From assembly GCF_018502625.1 (NCBI RefSeq), contig NZ_CP075566.1, forward strand, positions 3,582,001-3,646,000: a DNA stretch of 64,000 nt. Direction: 5' to 3'. Under the pieces are notes generated by a model. It had not been told where the DNA came from. It ran no database searches and saw nothing but the letters and a program-made list of their open reading frames with translations. Positions 52,159 to 63,500 of this stretch are shown here, one piece after another. How positions within the stretch are numbered: position 1 is the first letter of the stretch; each line of letters starts with the position of its first letter. Position numbers and translations under genes: made by a program. This DNA comes from Pseudomonas hormoni (GTDB lineage Bacteria > Pseudomonadota > Gammaproteobacteria > Pseudomonadales > Pseudomonadaceae).

Positions 52159-54588
52159 ATGACTTCAACGCCACTGCACCGCCCCGCCGATTTCCCGCTC
52201 AAGGCCCTGAGCCTGAGCATTGCCCTGGCCTTTACCGCGTTGCTGCCCGTCACCAGTCAGGCCGCCGACAGTGTCAACGAAAGCGCCAGCCGCAACGTCA
52301 ACATCGGGCCAGGGTTGCTCAGCCAGACGCTGGCGCAATTTGCCGTGGCAGTCGGGGTGCCGCTGTCGTTCGATCCGACACAATTGGGCAATCGCCAAAG
52401 TCCAGGATTGCAGGGCAACTACAGCGTGCAATCGGGCTTCGCGCAATTGCTTGAGGGCAGTGGTTTCGAGCTGATCAGTACGGGCGGAAACGGTTAAACC
52501 GTGGCGCCGCGAATCGCCGCCGACGGCGCGCTGGAACTGGGCGCCACCAACGTCAGCGCCCTGCGCGACGACAACGCTGACACCTACGGCGGTGGCCAGG
52601 TGGCCAAAGTGGCGCAGGTCGGCATGCTCGGCAATCAGGCGTTGAAAGACCTGCCGTTCAGCGTCACCAGCTACACCGCCAAAACCATCGCCGACCAACA
52701 GGCCCAAACCGTCGGCGATGTGTTGCTCAACGATGCCTCGGTGCGTCAGTCCTCCGGTTTCGGCAACTTCTCCCAAGTGTTCATGATTCGCGGTTTGCCG
52801 CTGGCGTCCGACGACATTTCCTATAACGGCCTGTACGGCGTTTTGCCGCGGCAGATCATCGCCACCGAAGCGTTGGAACGGGTGGAGCTGTTCAAGGGGC
52901 CGAACGCTTTCGTCAACGGGGTCACGCCCAGCGGCAGCGGGATTGGCGGCGGCGTCAACCTGCAACCCAAACGCGCCAATGATGTGCCAACCCGCAGCGT
53001 CACCCTCGATTACAGCGCCGATGGCCGGGTCGGCGGGCATCTCGACCTGGGCCAGCGCTTTGGCGAAGACAACCGTTTCGGCGCGCGGATCAACCTGATG
53101 CAACGCGAAGGCGACACCGCGGTCGATGATGAAGACCAGCGCTCGTCGCTGATCAGCCTCGGCCTCGACTATCGCGGTGATCGCCTGCGCGTGTCGACGG
53201 ACCTGGGCTACCAGAAACAAGTGATCAATCAGGGCCGTTCGGTGGTGTACGTCGACTCGTCCTTGCAGAAAGCGCCCAAGGTACCGGACGCCAATGCCGG
53301 CTATGCGCAGAGCTGGAGCTACTCGCAACTGGAAGACACCTTCGGCATGGCCCGCGCCGAATACGACCTCAGCGACAGCTGGACCGCCTACGTGTCCGGC
53401 GGCGCCAAACACACCCGGGAAAACGGCGTGTACTCGTCGCTGACCGTCACCAACCTCAACGGCAATGCCCGTGGCGGCATGCTCTACCCGCCGCACGACG
53501 AGGATAACCAAAGCCTGATGGCCGGCCTCAATGGGCATTTGAATACCGGCCCGATCAGCCACCAGCTCAACCTCGGTCTGGCAGGCATCTGGGGTCAGCA
53601 GCGCTCGGCGTTCGAAACGATTGCCACCGCCGGGCGCTACAGCACCAACCTCTACGACGTCACCGATAAACCGCGTCCACGGGCCACTTCATTCGGCAGC
53701 GACATTCATGATCCGCGCATCGTCGGCAAGAACACCCTGCGCAGCGCGGCGGTGTCCGACACCCTGGGCTTCATCGATGATCGCGTGTTGCTGACCCTCG
53801 GCGTACGCCGCCAGACGCTGAACGTCGACGGCTGGAACACCACCACCGGCGCGCGCACCTCAAGCTATGAAGAGTCGATCACCACCCCGGTCTATGGCCT
53901 GGTGATCAAGCCGTGGGAACACGTTTCGTTCTACGCCAACCGCATCGAAGGCCTGGCCAAGGGCCCGACGCCGCCGACCAGCGCGATTAACCGCGACGAA
54001 ACCTTCGCCCCGGTGCGCAGCAAGCAAATCGAAGCCGGCGTGCGTCTGGACATGGACACTTATGGCGCGAGCCTGGGCGTGTACCGCATCGAACAGCCGT
54101 CGAGCTATACGCAGAACGGGATCTTTCGGGTCGATGGCCAGCAGCAGAACAAAGGCGTGGAGTTGAACATCTACGGCGAACCCCTCGATGGCCTGCGCCT
54201 GCTGACCGGTGCGACACTGATGAAGACCGAGATCGAAGGCAGCACCAACGGCGTCAACGACGGCAACCGCGCCGTCGGCGTGCCACGCTTTCAACTCAAT
54301 ATGGGTGCCGATTGGGACGTGCCAGGAATTGAAGGCGCAGCGCTCAGTGCGCGGATGCTGCGCACGGGTGGGCAATATTTGAATGCCGCCAACACTCAGA
54401 GCATTCCGGCGTGGAACCGTTTTGATGTGGGGTCGCGGTATGCGTTCAGGCTTGATGAGAAGGAAATCACCCTGCGGGCCAATCTGGAGAACGTGGCGAA
54501 CAAGGCGTATTGGGCGTCGGCGAATGGCGGGTATCTGACGCAGGGGACGCCCCGGACGTTGAAGGTGTCGGCGACTTTGGATTTCTGA
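52159..54588 (+). pseudogene. TonB-dependent siderophore receptor with in-frame TAA
   Basis: An 809-codon frame starting at ATG 52159 (AGGAA before it) with signal peptide (about 1-36) and STN domain (about 50-108: LLSQTLAQFAVAVGVPLSF, LQGNYSVQSGFAQLLEGSG). At codon 113 (52495-52497) TAA cuts it after ISTGGNG; the same frame goes on at once with TVAPRIAADGALELGATNV, the usual STN-to-plug linker, plug and barrel, ending ATLDF at 54588. Tyr fits the lost position (GNGYTV). The 695-codon rest is otherwise intact, so the change looks recent. A GTG just after the stop could begin a product but without a signal peptide it would not reach the outer membrane. Confidence 0.9.
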
Positions 54589-54647
54589 TTTTTTGCAGTG
54601 AGGCGGATATTGCCCGCGATCCGCGCAGCGGCCATTCAACACACCCC

Positions 54648-56090
54648 TTAGGCCCGACTCCGCAGCCACTGCAAAAATCCCTTCTTCGCCACCACCTTCG
54701 GCGCTTCCTGGGTCAACGTCTGCGCCTTGTGCAAGCGGAAATCCAGCAGCGCCTTCATCGCTTCACCGATGTCATGCCGCGCATCCAGGCACGGTTTGAG
54801 GTAGTCCTTCTCGATCCGGTACAAGCTGCAGGCCGTCTTGGCGGTGAAGTCCGCCGGCAGCGCGGTGTCCGACAGGATCCCACCCTCGCCGATCACCTCA
54901 CCCGGCCCCATGCGGCCGGATTCGAACTTGACCCCGGCGCGGCTCAGCGCCACCGACACCACGCCGGATTCGATGATGAACAAATGATCGCTGACCTCCC
55001 CCGCCGGCAGGATCACTTCCCCGGGACGGAAGGTTTGCAGGGTCATGTGCTGGCTGAAGGTTTCTTTCTCTTCCTGGCGCAGGGTCGAGAAAATCGCCGA
55101 GCTTTCCAGCAACGCCCGCGGACGTGACAGACCCGCCGGAGCATTCGATTCGACGCTGGACAACAGGCTCACGCCCGACGCCTGCAAGTGCCGGAACGCG
55201 AGGTCGAACAGCAGATTGCGCACCATGCGTTTCTGATCCATCGAGACCACGAAGCCACTGATTTCGTATTCCACGCCGGTGGCACTTGAACCTTTCAGTG
55301 AAACGCTCGGCGCCGGTTTGCCGAGCAGATAACGGCAACCTTCCATCGCCCGTTCCAGCGCATCGATCACCGTCTGCGGCCGTGCGTGCGGGCTGAGTTG
55401 AAGGCTGATCGACACGCCGAACATGTCGCTCGGTCGGCTGAAGTTGACGATCTTGGCTTTCGCCGCCAGCGAGTTGGGAATCACCGCCATGCTGCCCTGG
55501 GCGGTTTGCAGGCGCGTGGCGCGCCAATCGATATCGGTGACCCGGCCTTCGGTGCCGTCGATGGAGATCCAGTCATCCAGTTGGTAGGGTTTGGTGGTGT
55601 TGAGGACGATCCCGGAGAACACATCGCTGAGGGTGCTTTGCAACGCCAGGCCGACGATGATCGCCAACGCACCGGAGGTGGCCAGCACGCCTTTGACCGG
55701 CAGATCGAGCACGTAGGCCAGCGCTGCGATGATCGCGATCAGGAAAATCACCGCGCCGAGCAAATCCTGGAGCAAGCGCCCGGTATGCCCGACCCGCTGC
55801 ATCATCACCGCGCCGATCAGCACCGTCAGGGTTCGTGCACCGAACAGCCACCAGCCAATCTGCAAACCGGTCGCCGCCAGGTGCAGCGGCACATTGTCGG
55901 CCCAGGGCGCGGGCTCCAGCGGATTCAAGCCCTCGTTGAACAGCAGCATGCTGAACAGCGCGAAAATCACCAGCCGCACCACCAGTTTCCAGTTGCTGCC
56001 ACCGGCGCTGATCAGGCGCCACAATCCCAGGTCGATCAGGATCAGGATCAGCGCGCAGATCAACGGGTGATTGGTGAGCAGTGACAGCAT
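54648..56090 (-). CDS. MscS-like channel with cyclic nucleotide-binding domain
   Basis: A 480-residue channel: four to five N-terminal TM helices, the MscS pore and beta-domain region (GVLATSGALAIIVGLALQSTLSDVFSGIVLNTTKPYQLDDWISIDGTEGRV), an alpha/beta cytoplasmic part, and a C-terminal cyclic nucleotide-binding domain (about 345-460: FRPGEVILPAGEVSDHLFIIESGVVSV and GPGEVIGEGGILSD). Membrane tension or cyclic nucleotide gated ion release. Start at 56090 (MLSLLTN) is used; the upstream extension covers a REP-like region. Confidence 0.9.
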   Translation of the reverse strand: MLSLLTNHPLICALILILIDLGLWRLISAGGSNWKLVVRLVIFALFSMLLFNEGLNPLEPAPWADNVPLHLAATGLQIGWWLFGARTLTVLIGAVMMQRVGHTGRLLQDLLGAVIFLIAIIAALAYVLDLPVKGVLATSGALAIIVGLALQSTLSDVFSGIVLNTTKPYQLDDWISIDGTEGRVTDIDWRATRLQTAQGSMAVIPNSLAAKAKIVNFSRPSDMFGVSISLQLSPHARPQTVIDALERAMEGCRYLLGKPAPSVSLKGSSATGVEYEISGFVVSMDQKRMVRNLLFDLAFRHLQASGVSLLSSVESNAPAGLSRPRALLESSAIFSTLRQEEKETFSQHMTLQTFRPGEVILPAGEVSDHLFIIESGVVSVALSRAGVKFESGRMGPGEVIGEGGILSDTALPADFTAKTACSLYRIEKDYLKPCLDARHDIGEAMKALLDFRLHKAQTLTQEAPKVVAKKGFLQWLRSRA

Positions 56091-56160
56091 CGAGCGACTC
56101 CAGCCATGTACGGATGGGCACAGTGTAGGAGCAAACGCGGGCCTGAGAACAACACAAAAC

Positions 56161-56251
56161 ATGTGGGAGCGAGCCTGCTCGCGATAGCGGTCTGACAGTC
56201 ACTGCAAAGTTGACTGTCGTACCGTCATCGCGAGCAGGCTCGCTCCCACAG
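56161..56251. repeat. REPIN (GAGCCTGCTCGCGATAG type)
   Basis: The arms ATGTGGGAGCGAGCCTGCTC and GAGCAGGCTCGCTCCCACAG are perfect. Between the channel gene and the YcaC-like gene. Confidence 0.92.
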
Positions 56252-56260
56252 GAGATCGGG

Positions 56261-56887
56261 TTATTTGCTGTTGGTCAGCGTGTTGTAGCTGGTCATCAAA
56301 TTGCGGTAGTCCGGGATGTGGTTGGAGAACAGGGTCGCCAGGCCTTCCACGTCGTTGCGCCAGTCGCGATGCAGCTCACAGGCCAGGCCGAACCAGGTCA
56401 TCAGTTGCGCGCCGGACGACGACATGCGGTCCCAGGCCGATTGGCGGGTCAACTCGTTGAACGTACCGGAAGCGTCGGTCACCACGAACACCTCAAAGCC
56501 TTCAGCCAGGGCCGACAGCGCCGGGAATGCCACGCACACCTCGGTCACCACCCCGGCGATGATCAGTTGTTTCTTGCCGGTGGCCTTGATCGCCTTGACG
56601 AAATCTTCGTTGTCCCAGGCATTGATCTGGCCAGGGCGAGCAATGTAAGGCGCGTCCGGGAACAGCGCTTTTAGTTCAGGCACCAGCGGACCGTTGGGGC
56701 CGGTTTCGAAACTGGTGGTGAGGATGGTCGGCAACTTGAAGTACTTGGCCAGGTCAGCCAGGGCCAGCACGTTGTTCTTGAAACGGTCCGGATCGATGTC
56801 CCGCACCAGAGACAGCAGGCCCGCCTGATGATCCACCAACAGAACGGCGGCGTTATCCTTGTCGAGACGTTTGTAAGAAGTAGTCAT
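56261..56887 (-). CDS. ycaC: YcaC-like isochorismatase-fold hydrolase
   Basis: A 208-residue cysteine hydrolase fold. Catalytic set: Asp19 in LLVDHQAG, Lys about 84 region, and Cys in GVVTEVCVAFPAL. Residues match E. coli YcaC rather than nicotinamidase; the natural substrate is unknown. GAGG lies 9 bases before the ATG. Same direction as pirin upstream but 126 bases away. Confidence 0.9.
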   Translation of the reverse strand: MTTSYKRLDKDNAAVLLVDHQAGLLSLVRDIDPDRFKNNVLALADLAKYFKLPTILTTSFETGPNGPLVPELKALFPDAPYIARPGQINAWDNEDFVKAIKATGKKQLIIAGVVTEVCVAFPALSALAEGFEVFVVTDASGTFNELTRQSAWDRMSSSGAQLMTWFGLACELHRDWRNDVEGLATLFSNHIPDYRNLMTSYNTLTNSK

Positions 56888-57013
56888 GGGGTCATCCTCG
56901 CTTTTAGTCGATGCCGAACAGTTCGGCGAACAGGTGTTTTGATTGATCGTTCAAACGCGGCCAGACAAGCGTAGTCAGTCATGCCTGGCGCGGTGTAACC
57001 GTATATCCGTGTT

Positions 57014-57880
57014 TCAACCGTGCATCTGGCCAAACCGGCCGGACTGGAAGTCAGCAAAAGCCTGGTGAATTTCCTGCTCGCTGTTCATCACGAACGGGCC
57101 ATGGCCGACGATCGGTTCGTCGATCGGCTCGCCGCTGAGCAGCAACACCACTGCGTCGTTATTGGCTTCCAGATTGATCTGGTTACCATTGCGTTCGAAC
57201 AACGCCAACTGCCCTTCGCGCACCAGCTCCAGGCCGTTGACCTGAACCGTGCCGCGCAGCACGACCAACGCGGTGTTGCGACCTTCATGCAGATCGAGGG
57301 TCAGCAACTTGCCGCCGTTGAGGCGCAGGTCCCAGACGTCGACCGGGGTGAATGTCCGCGCAGGACCGGTGTGGCCGTCGAACTCGCCGGCGATCAGGCG
57401 CAGGCTGCCGGCCTTGTCCTTGAGCGGGATGCTTGGGATGTCGCCGTCGAGAATCGTCTGGTAACCGGCATCGGCCATTTTGTCCCTGGCTGGCAGGTTG
57501 ACCCACAGCTGCACCATTTCGAGGGTGCCGCCGGTTTTGGCGAAGCCTTCGGAGTGGAATTCTTCGTGGAGAATTCCCGAGGCGGCGGTCATCCATTGCA
57601 CATCGCCCGGGCCGATCTTGCCGCCGCTGCCGGTGGAGTCGCGGTGCTCCAGTTCGCCCTTGTAAACGATAGTCACGGTTTCAAAACCGCGGTGCGGATG
57701 CTGACCAACGCCACGACGCTCGGTGGTCGGCGTGAATTCAGCGGGACCGGCGTGATCGAGCAGCAAAAACGGGCTGATGTGTTTGCCCAGGTTGTCGTAG
57801 GAAAACAGCGTACGAACCGGAAAACCGTCGCCAACCCAATGGGTCCGTGGGCTGGTGTAGATGCCGATGATGTTTTTCAT
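57014..57880 (-). CDS. pirin family protein
   Basis: A 288-residue bicupin. Metal ligands HPHRGFETVT (two His) and HEEFHSE (His and Glu) are present. Pirins are iron-binding proteins, some with quercetin 2,3-dioxygenase activity. GGAGG 4-5 bases before the ATG at 57880. Divergent from a LysR-type gene, which probably regulates it. Confidence 0.92.
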   Translation of the reverse strand: MKNIIGIYTSPRTHWVGDGFPVRTLFSYDNLGKHISPFLLLDHAGPAEFTPTTERRGVGQHPHRGFETVTIVYKGELEHRDSTGSGGKIGPGDVQWMTAASGILHEEFHSEGFAKTGGTLEMVQLWVNLPARDKMADAGYQTILDGDIPSIPLKDKAGSLRLIAGEFDGHTGPARTFTPVDVWDLRLNGGKLLTLDLHEGRNTALVVLRGTVQVNGLELVREGQLALFERNGNQINLEANNDAVVLLLSGEPIDEPIVGHGPFVMNSEQEIHQAFADFQSGRFGQMHG

Positions 57881-57984
57881 GCTGCCTCCAAATCTGTGGT
57901 TTGACGCGATGAACAAAGCTTAAAACCGAACCCTTTGGTGCGCTAGACTGCAAAAATCAGCCTTAGCGTTCTATATGGAGAACG

Positions 57985-58893
57985 ATGGTGGAAGACCTCA
58001 ACACCCTCTACTACTTCACCCAAGTGGTGGAACATCAGGGTTTCGCCGCGGCCGGGCGGGCACTGGACATGCCCAAATCGAAGCTCAGCCGGCGCATCGC
58101 CGAACTCGAAGAGCGCCTCGGTGTGCGTTTGCTGCATCGCACCAGTCGGCATTGTTCGCTGACGGAAATTGGCCAGGCCTATTACCAGCGCTGCCTGGCC
58201 ATGCGCGTCGAGGCGGAAAGCGCCGCCGAACTGATCGAACGCAACCGCTCCGAGCCCCAGGGCCTGGTGCGCATCAGTTGCCCCACCGCACTGCTCAATT
58301 CCTGGGTCGGCCCGATGCTGACCCGCTACATGCTCAAGTACCCGCTGGTGGAGTTATTCATCGAGAGCACCAACCGCCGGGTCGACCTGATTCACGAAGG
58401 TTTCGACATTGCCCTGCGCGTTCGCTTTCCGCCGCTGGAAAACACCGACATGGTGATGAAGGTGCTGGGCAACAGCACCCAATGCCTGGTGGGCAGCCCG
58501 GCGTTCGCCGAACGACTGTCGTCACCCGCCTCTCCGGCCGACCTCAGCGGTTTGCCGAGCGTGCACTGGGGCGCGGCGCAGCGTGAATATCAGTGGGAGT
58601 TGTTCGGCGCGGACGGCGCCAGTGCGCTGATTCGGCACGCGCCGCGCATGGTCACCGATGACCTGCTGGCCTTGCGTCACGCAGTACTCGCGGGTATCGG
58701 CGTCGCGCACCTGCCCAGCGTGGTGGTGCGCGATGACATCGCCGCCGGACGCCTGGTGGAACTGGTGCCGGGGTGGGCGCCCAAGTGCGGGATCGTCCAC
58801 GCGATCTTCCCGTCGCGTCGTGGACTACTGCCGTCAGTGCGGGCGTTGATCGACTTTCTGGGGGAGGAATTCAGTCACAGCGATATTGCGTGA
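57985..58893 (+). CDS. LysR-type regulator, pirin-linked
   Basis: A 302-residue LTTR: HTH at about 5-65 (LYYFTQVVEHQGFAAAGRALDMPKSKLSRRIAELEERLG) and effector domain with LIHEGFDIALRVRFPPLENTD. Close to the AaeR/YhaJ-like cluster. GGAG lies 5 bases before the ATG. The divergent arrangement with pirin and a 104-base gap is typical of LTTR-target pairs. Confidence 0.92.
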   Translation: MVEDLNTLYYFTQVVEHQGFAAAGRALDMPKSKLSRRIAELEERLGVRLLHRTSRHCSLTEIGQAYYQRCLAMRVEAESAAELIERNRSEPQGLVRISCPTALLNSWVGPMLTRYMLKYPLVELFIESTNRRVDLIHEGFDIALRVRFPPLENTDMVMKVLGNSTQCLVGSPAFAERLSSPASPADLSGLPSVHWGAAQREYQWELFGADGASALIRHAPRMVTDDLLALRHAVLAGIGVAHLPSVVVRDDIAAGRLVELVPGWAPKCGIVHAIFPSRRGLLPSVRALIDFLGEEFSHSDIA

Positions 58894-58933
58894 AGGACTG
58901 GACATGCGGGGCTGGCGGAGTTTTTATTTCGGA

Positions 58934-58967
58934 CATAATATCAACGCAGATTACAACCATAATATCC
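58934..58967 (+). promoter_or_regulatory. CATAATATC direct repeats before the thioesterase gene
   Basis: CATAATATC occurs at 58934-58942 and 58959-58967, spaced 25 bases, close to the -10/-35 region of the thioesterase gene. Binding protein unknown. Confidence 0.4.
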
Positions 58968-58989
58968 GCGCCCGCTCGAGGACATGATC

Positions 58990-59529
58990 ATGCAAAGCCC
59001 CAACCGAGAAGCCACCCTCGCTCAATGGATTGCCCAGGAAGACGCCATGCGCGCACGGCTGGCCGGCCCGGGCAGTCTGTCGATGGCCGAGGTCAGCGCG
59101 CTGTCGCCCAGCGAATTCTTCGACGGCATCGGTAACGGTGAACTGCCCTCGCCGCCCATTGGCACGCTGATGGATTTCATCCCCATCGAATGGTCGGCCG
59201 GGCTGTTCGTCTTTCAGGGCACACCGGATTCGCGGCATTACAACCCGCTGGGCAGTGTGCATGGCGGCTATGCGGCGACCTTGCTGGATTCGTGCATGGG
59301 GTGCGCCATTCACACGCAGCTGAAAAAAGGCCAGGGGTATACGACGCTGGATCTGCGCATCAGTTATGTTCGTGCGTTGACCGGCGCCAGTGGACCGGTG
59401 CGGGCCGAGGGCAAGATTGTCCATCTGGGACGCTCGACGGCGCTGGCCGAGGGGCGGATTTATGATGTGGATGGCCGGTTGTATGCGACGGGGTCGACGA
59501 CTTGCATGATTCTTGAGGCGCGGGGGTAA
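58990..59529 (+). CDS. PaaI-like hotdog thioesterase
   Basis: 179 residues of the single-hotdog fold with the PaaI signature: HYNPLGSVHGGYAATLLDSCMGCAIHTQL (catalytic Asp and HGG motif) and VRALTGASGPVRAEGKIVHLGR. Hydrolyses acyl-CoA, typically aromatic or branched short chains. ATG at 58990 chosen because GAGG lies eight bases before it (the ATG at 58984 is too close). Two CATAATATC repeats lie upstream. Follows the LysR gene by 97 bases in the same direction. Confidence 0.9.
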   Translation: MQSPNREATLAQWIAQEDAMRARLAGPGSLSMAEVSALSPSEFFDGIGNGELPSPPIGTLMDFIPIEWSAGLFVFQGTPDSRHYNPLGSVHGGYAATLLDSCMGCAIHTQLKKGQGYTTLDLRISYVRALTGASGPVRAEGKIVHLGRSTALAEGRIYDVDGRLYATGSTTCMILEARG

Positions 59530-59551
59530 GTCGTTAAACCGAGTTGCAGCT

Positions 59552-59619
59552 TTCGCGGGCAAGCCTCGCTCCTACAAAAGGCACATTGTTCCTGTAGGAG
59601 CGAGGCTTGCCCGCGAAGG
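59552..59619. repeat. REPIN (GAGGCTTGCCCGCGAA type)
   Basis: Heads-in arms TTCGCGGGCAAGCCTCGCTC and GAGCGAGGCTTGCCCGCGAA with a very short loop; total 68 bases, the smallest complete copy here. Confidence 0.92.
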
Positions 59620-59760
59620 CGTCCGCTGCAACACCGCTAATCCTCCTCCCTTACGATTCATGACTTACCGTAAACATTGCTTTGCCCCACCAGCGGTTTT
59701 TCTCAAGGATGCGGACGCGGATACTCGTGCCCATTCCCACTGCAAACCCTGGAGTCATTG

Positions 59761-60564
59761 ATGTCTATTCCCGCATTCGGTCTTGGTACGTTTCGCTTGC
59801 AAGGCCAGGTGGTCATCGATTCGGTGAGCACCGGCCTGGAGCTGGGCTATCGAGTCATCGATACCGCACAGATCTACGAGAACGAAGCCGAGGTCGGCGA
59901 GGCCATCGCAGCCAGCGGCATCGCCCGTGACGCGCTGTTCATCACCAGCAAGATCTGGGTCGCCAACTTCGCCAAAGACCGCTTGATCGACAGCCTCAAG
60001 GAAAGCCTGAGCAAACTGCAAACCGACTACCTGGACCTGACCCTGATCCACTGGCCATCGCCGGAAGACCAGGTGCCAGTCGAAGAATTCATGGGCGCCC
60101 TGCTCGAAGCCAAACAGCTCGGTCTGACCCGCCAGATCGGCGTTTCCAACTTCACCGTCGACTTGATGAAACAGGCGATTGCCGCCGTCGGTGCCGAGCA
60201 CATCGCTACCAATCAGATCGAACTGCACCCGTACCTGCAAAACCGCAAGGTCGTCGAGTTCGCGCAGAGCCAGGGCATCCAGATCACGTCCTACATGACC
60301 CTGGCTTACGGCGAAGTGCTGAAAGACCCGGTCATCCAGCAGATCGCCGATCGCCTGCAAGCAACGCCTGCGCAAGTGACGCTGGCCTGGGCGATGCAAC
60401 TCGGTTACGCGGTAATTCCTTCATCCACCAAACGCGCCAACCTGCAAAGCAATCTGAAAGCCTGCGCCCTGACCCTGAGCGACGCCGACATGGCGCTGAT
60501 CGCCGGTCTTGATCGCGGCCAGCGCCTGACCAGCCCCAAAGGCATCGCGCCGAACTGGGATTGA
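59761..60564 (+). CDS. dkgB: aldo/keto reductase (2,5-diketo-D-gluconate reductase B-like)
   Basis: A 267-residue AKR barrel. The tetrad Asp45-like ([15 protein letters not shown]), Tyr, Lys ([10 protein letters not shown]) and His (LIHWPS) are present; NADPH region [20 protein letters not shown] and [16 protein letters not shown] follow the family. DkgB reduces methylglyoxal-like keto compounds and 2,5-diketogluconate. GGAG lies 7 bases before the ATG. Stop only 3 bases before the end of the convergent kinase gene. Confidence 0.92.
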   Translation: MSIPAFGLGTFRLQGQVVIDSVSTGLELGYRVIDTAQIYENEAEVGEAIAASGIARDALFITSKIWVANFAKDRLIDSLKESLSKLQTDYLDLTLIHWPSPEDQVPVEEFMGALLEAKQLGLTRQIGVSNFTVDLMKQAIAAVGAEHIATNQIELHPYLQNRKVVEFAQSQGIQITSYMTLAYGEVLKDPVIQQIADRLQATPAQVTLAWAMQLGYAVIPSSTKRANLQSNLKACALTLSDADMALIAGLDRGQRLTSPKGIAPNWD

Positions 60565-60567
60565 ACG

Positions 60568-63500
60568 TCAACCCTGCGCCAGGCTCTGGTCCAGCCGCGT
60601 CATGGCCTGCTGCAACTGTTCAACCGCGGCGTCGATCTGCGCCGCATGACCCTCACTGCAGGCACGCTCCAGGACCTCGCAACACTCGATCAGGCTGACC
60701 GCCCGAACCATCAACGCCCCGCCCTTGATACGGTGTGCGAGCGTGCGAAGCACCTGCTGCTCGCCGCTCGCATGCGCCTCGAGCAGCTCATCCCGATCAG
60801 TGCGATTGGTCTTGACCACATCGCGTAGCAATTGCGTGATCAATTCATGGTCGTCACCGACGTATTGCAGCAGGCCACTCAGATCGATCTCGGGGGTTTC
60901 AGATGCTTCGATAACCGGCACGGGTTCACCTGCAAACCTGGAGGCCAACCAGGCACTCAGATCCGGCAGGCCGATCGGTTTGAACAGGCAGTCGTCCATG
61001 CCCGCCTCCAGGCAACGGGCCTTCTCATCGGGTTGCGCATTGGCGGTCAACCCCAGAATCAGCGTTGGCGGCAATCCCTGCGCACGCTCTTCATCGCGTA
61101 TCGCACCCGTCAATTCATACCCGTTGAGCACCGGCATGTTGCAATCGGTCATGACCGCATCGAATTCGTATGCACGCCAGCTTTCGAATCCTTGCCGCCC
61201 CTCCTCGGCGACCATCACGCTGTGCCCCAGATAGCCTAACTGCCGGGACATCAACAGACGGTTGGCCGGGTAATCGTCGACCACCAGAATCTTCAGCTGA
61301 CGCGTCTGCGGCAGCCCTTCTTCTTCGGGCGCATCGCAGGAGGGCAGCGCAGGCAACACGGGCAGTTCAAGGCAGACATCGATCCGCGTACCACGTCCAA
61401 GTGTGCTTTCGAGGAGCAACCGGCCGCCCATCATTTCGCACAAAGTCCGGCTGATCACCAACCCCAGCCCGGAACCTTGCCGGCCTGAATGCGGATTGTT
61501 ACCGGCCTGCACGAACGAACTGAACAGTCGCTGCTGATCGAGTGCGCTGATGCCAATGCCAGTGTCTGCAATGCGTATGCTCACCACCAGATGCCCCGCC
61601 ACGCCAGGTTCGACCCGCAGTGACAGGCTCACTTCGCCTTCACGGGTAAACTTGATTGCGTTACTCAGAAGATTGGACAGCACCTGCTTGAATCGAGTGG
61701 GGTCGATCAGCACGTCGCAGTCGCTGCGCTTATCCAGATCCACGCGCCATTCCAGATTCTTCTGCCGCGCCAGGCCTTCGAACACCCGGCACAACGATTC
61801 GACCAGCGTACGCAAATTGGCCCGTTCCGGTGTCAGGGACAAATGCCCCGATTCAATACGGGCGATGTCCAGAATGTCGCCAATCAACGCCAGCAATTGT
61901 TGGCCGGCACTGGACGCCACTTCGATGGCCGGACGGTCGATAACGCCTTCATCCGCCCGCTTCAGCGCCAACTCGAGCATGCCAAGAAGCGCATTCATCG
62001 GCGTGCGGATTTCATGGCTCATCGTGGCCAGAAACGTGGTTTTCGCACGATTGGCATCGTCCGCGGCGTCCTTGGCCTCCTGCAACTGACTGAGCAACTG
62101 TTGACGCAGACGAATCTGCCGGCGCTGCCAGGCAATCCACGCCAGTGCCAGCAACAATAAGGCGCCGGCGGCGGCAAAGGCCTGGAAAATATCCTGACGG
62201 TGACCCAGCCAGAAGCTTGGCTCGACCATCAGGTCATTGCTCCAGTTGCTAGTCATTGCATCGATTTCTTCGAGTGGAATGCTGAGCAGCGCCTTGTCCA
62301 GAATCGAATGCAGCACCACCGCCTCGCGACCGGTCGCCAGGGTGCTGCGGGCCGGGTCGGTGCCGACGGTGCTGGTCACTTGCAGCCGGTCCCGATACTG
62401 CCGGGAAATCATGACCCTGGCGCCGATCAGCGAGTTGATGCCGCCGTCCGCCTTGCCTTGGGCCACCATTTCCATCGCTTGCGCCGTCAATGGCGCATTG
62501 ACCAGTTCAATCCGCGGAAAGTGCTGACGAATGAATTCACCGGCACTGTTGCCCTGGGTGATGGCCAGCGTTTTTCCCGCCATGTCATCCAGTGTTCGGG
62601 GATTGCCCGGCGCGATACGCGTCACCAGCACATTAGGGCTGGTCAAAAACGGTCGGGTGAAGCGCAGTTCGATTTCACGTTCGATGCTGGGGCTGATCCC
62701 GGCGACCAGATCGACCTGCCCGGTCCTGATCCATTCCAGTATTTCAGCCACTGACCGGGTGGGTTGAATGTCAAACTTCAAGCCGGTGCGCAGGCTGATT
62801 TTCGCCAGCACATCAATGCTGATGCCCCGGTACTTGCCCTCACTGTCGATGAATGAAATCGGCATGAGGTTTTCGTTGATCGCTACTCGTACGCGCGGAT
62901 GATCGTCGAGCCAGCGTTGCTCGATGACGCTGAAGAGCGGGGCCTGAGTGCCTGCGATGGAGGTCCCGCTGCCGCCCCATCGGCGCAGGATGTTCATCCG
63001 TTCATTGGTCGGAATCGCCGCCAGCGCCCGGTTGACGATGCGTTGCAGCTGATGACTGTCGCTGCTCATCGCGAACGCGAAACGCCCGGACTCCAGAAGC
63101 GCAAAATCGGCCAGTTGAACATTGTTGAGGTAGTTTTTGCTGATCAGGTAGTGGGCGCTGATGGCATCGCTGAGGACAGCGTCCGCCTGACGGAACGCCA
63201 CGGCCCCCACCGCCTCAAGCGTCGAGGGATACAGCTCGACATTCGCCTTGGGATAAAACGCCCGCACTTGCTGCTCGGGCAAATAGTGGTACAGCATCGC
63301 CAGCCGTTTATTGGCCAGATCGGGGTCAAGCGGCGCAGTCGAATCCGTGCGGGTCAGCACGACGGGTTGATCGTCCGCATAGGCAGCGGACATCCGCAAC
63401 TGTGGGTCCTCGACCTCGTAACGATTGGCTGTTCCCAGCAAATCAGCCTTGCCTTCCTTGATCGCCCGCACCGCATCGTCCCGCGTCGCATAGCGGTGAA

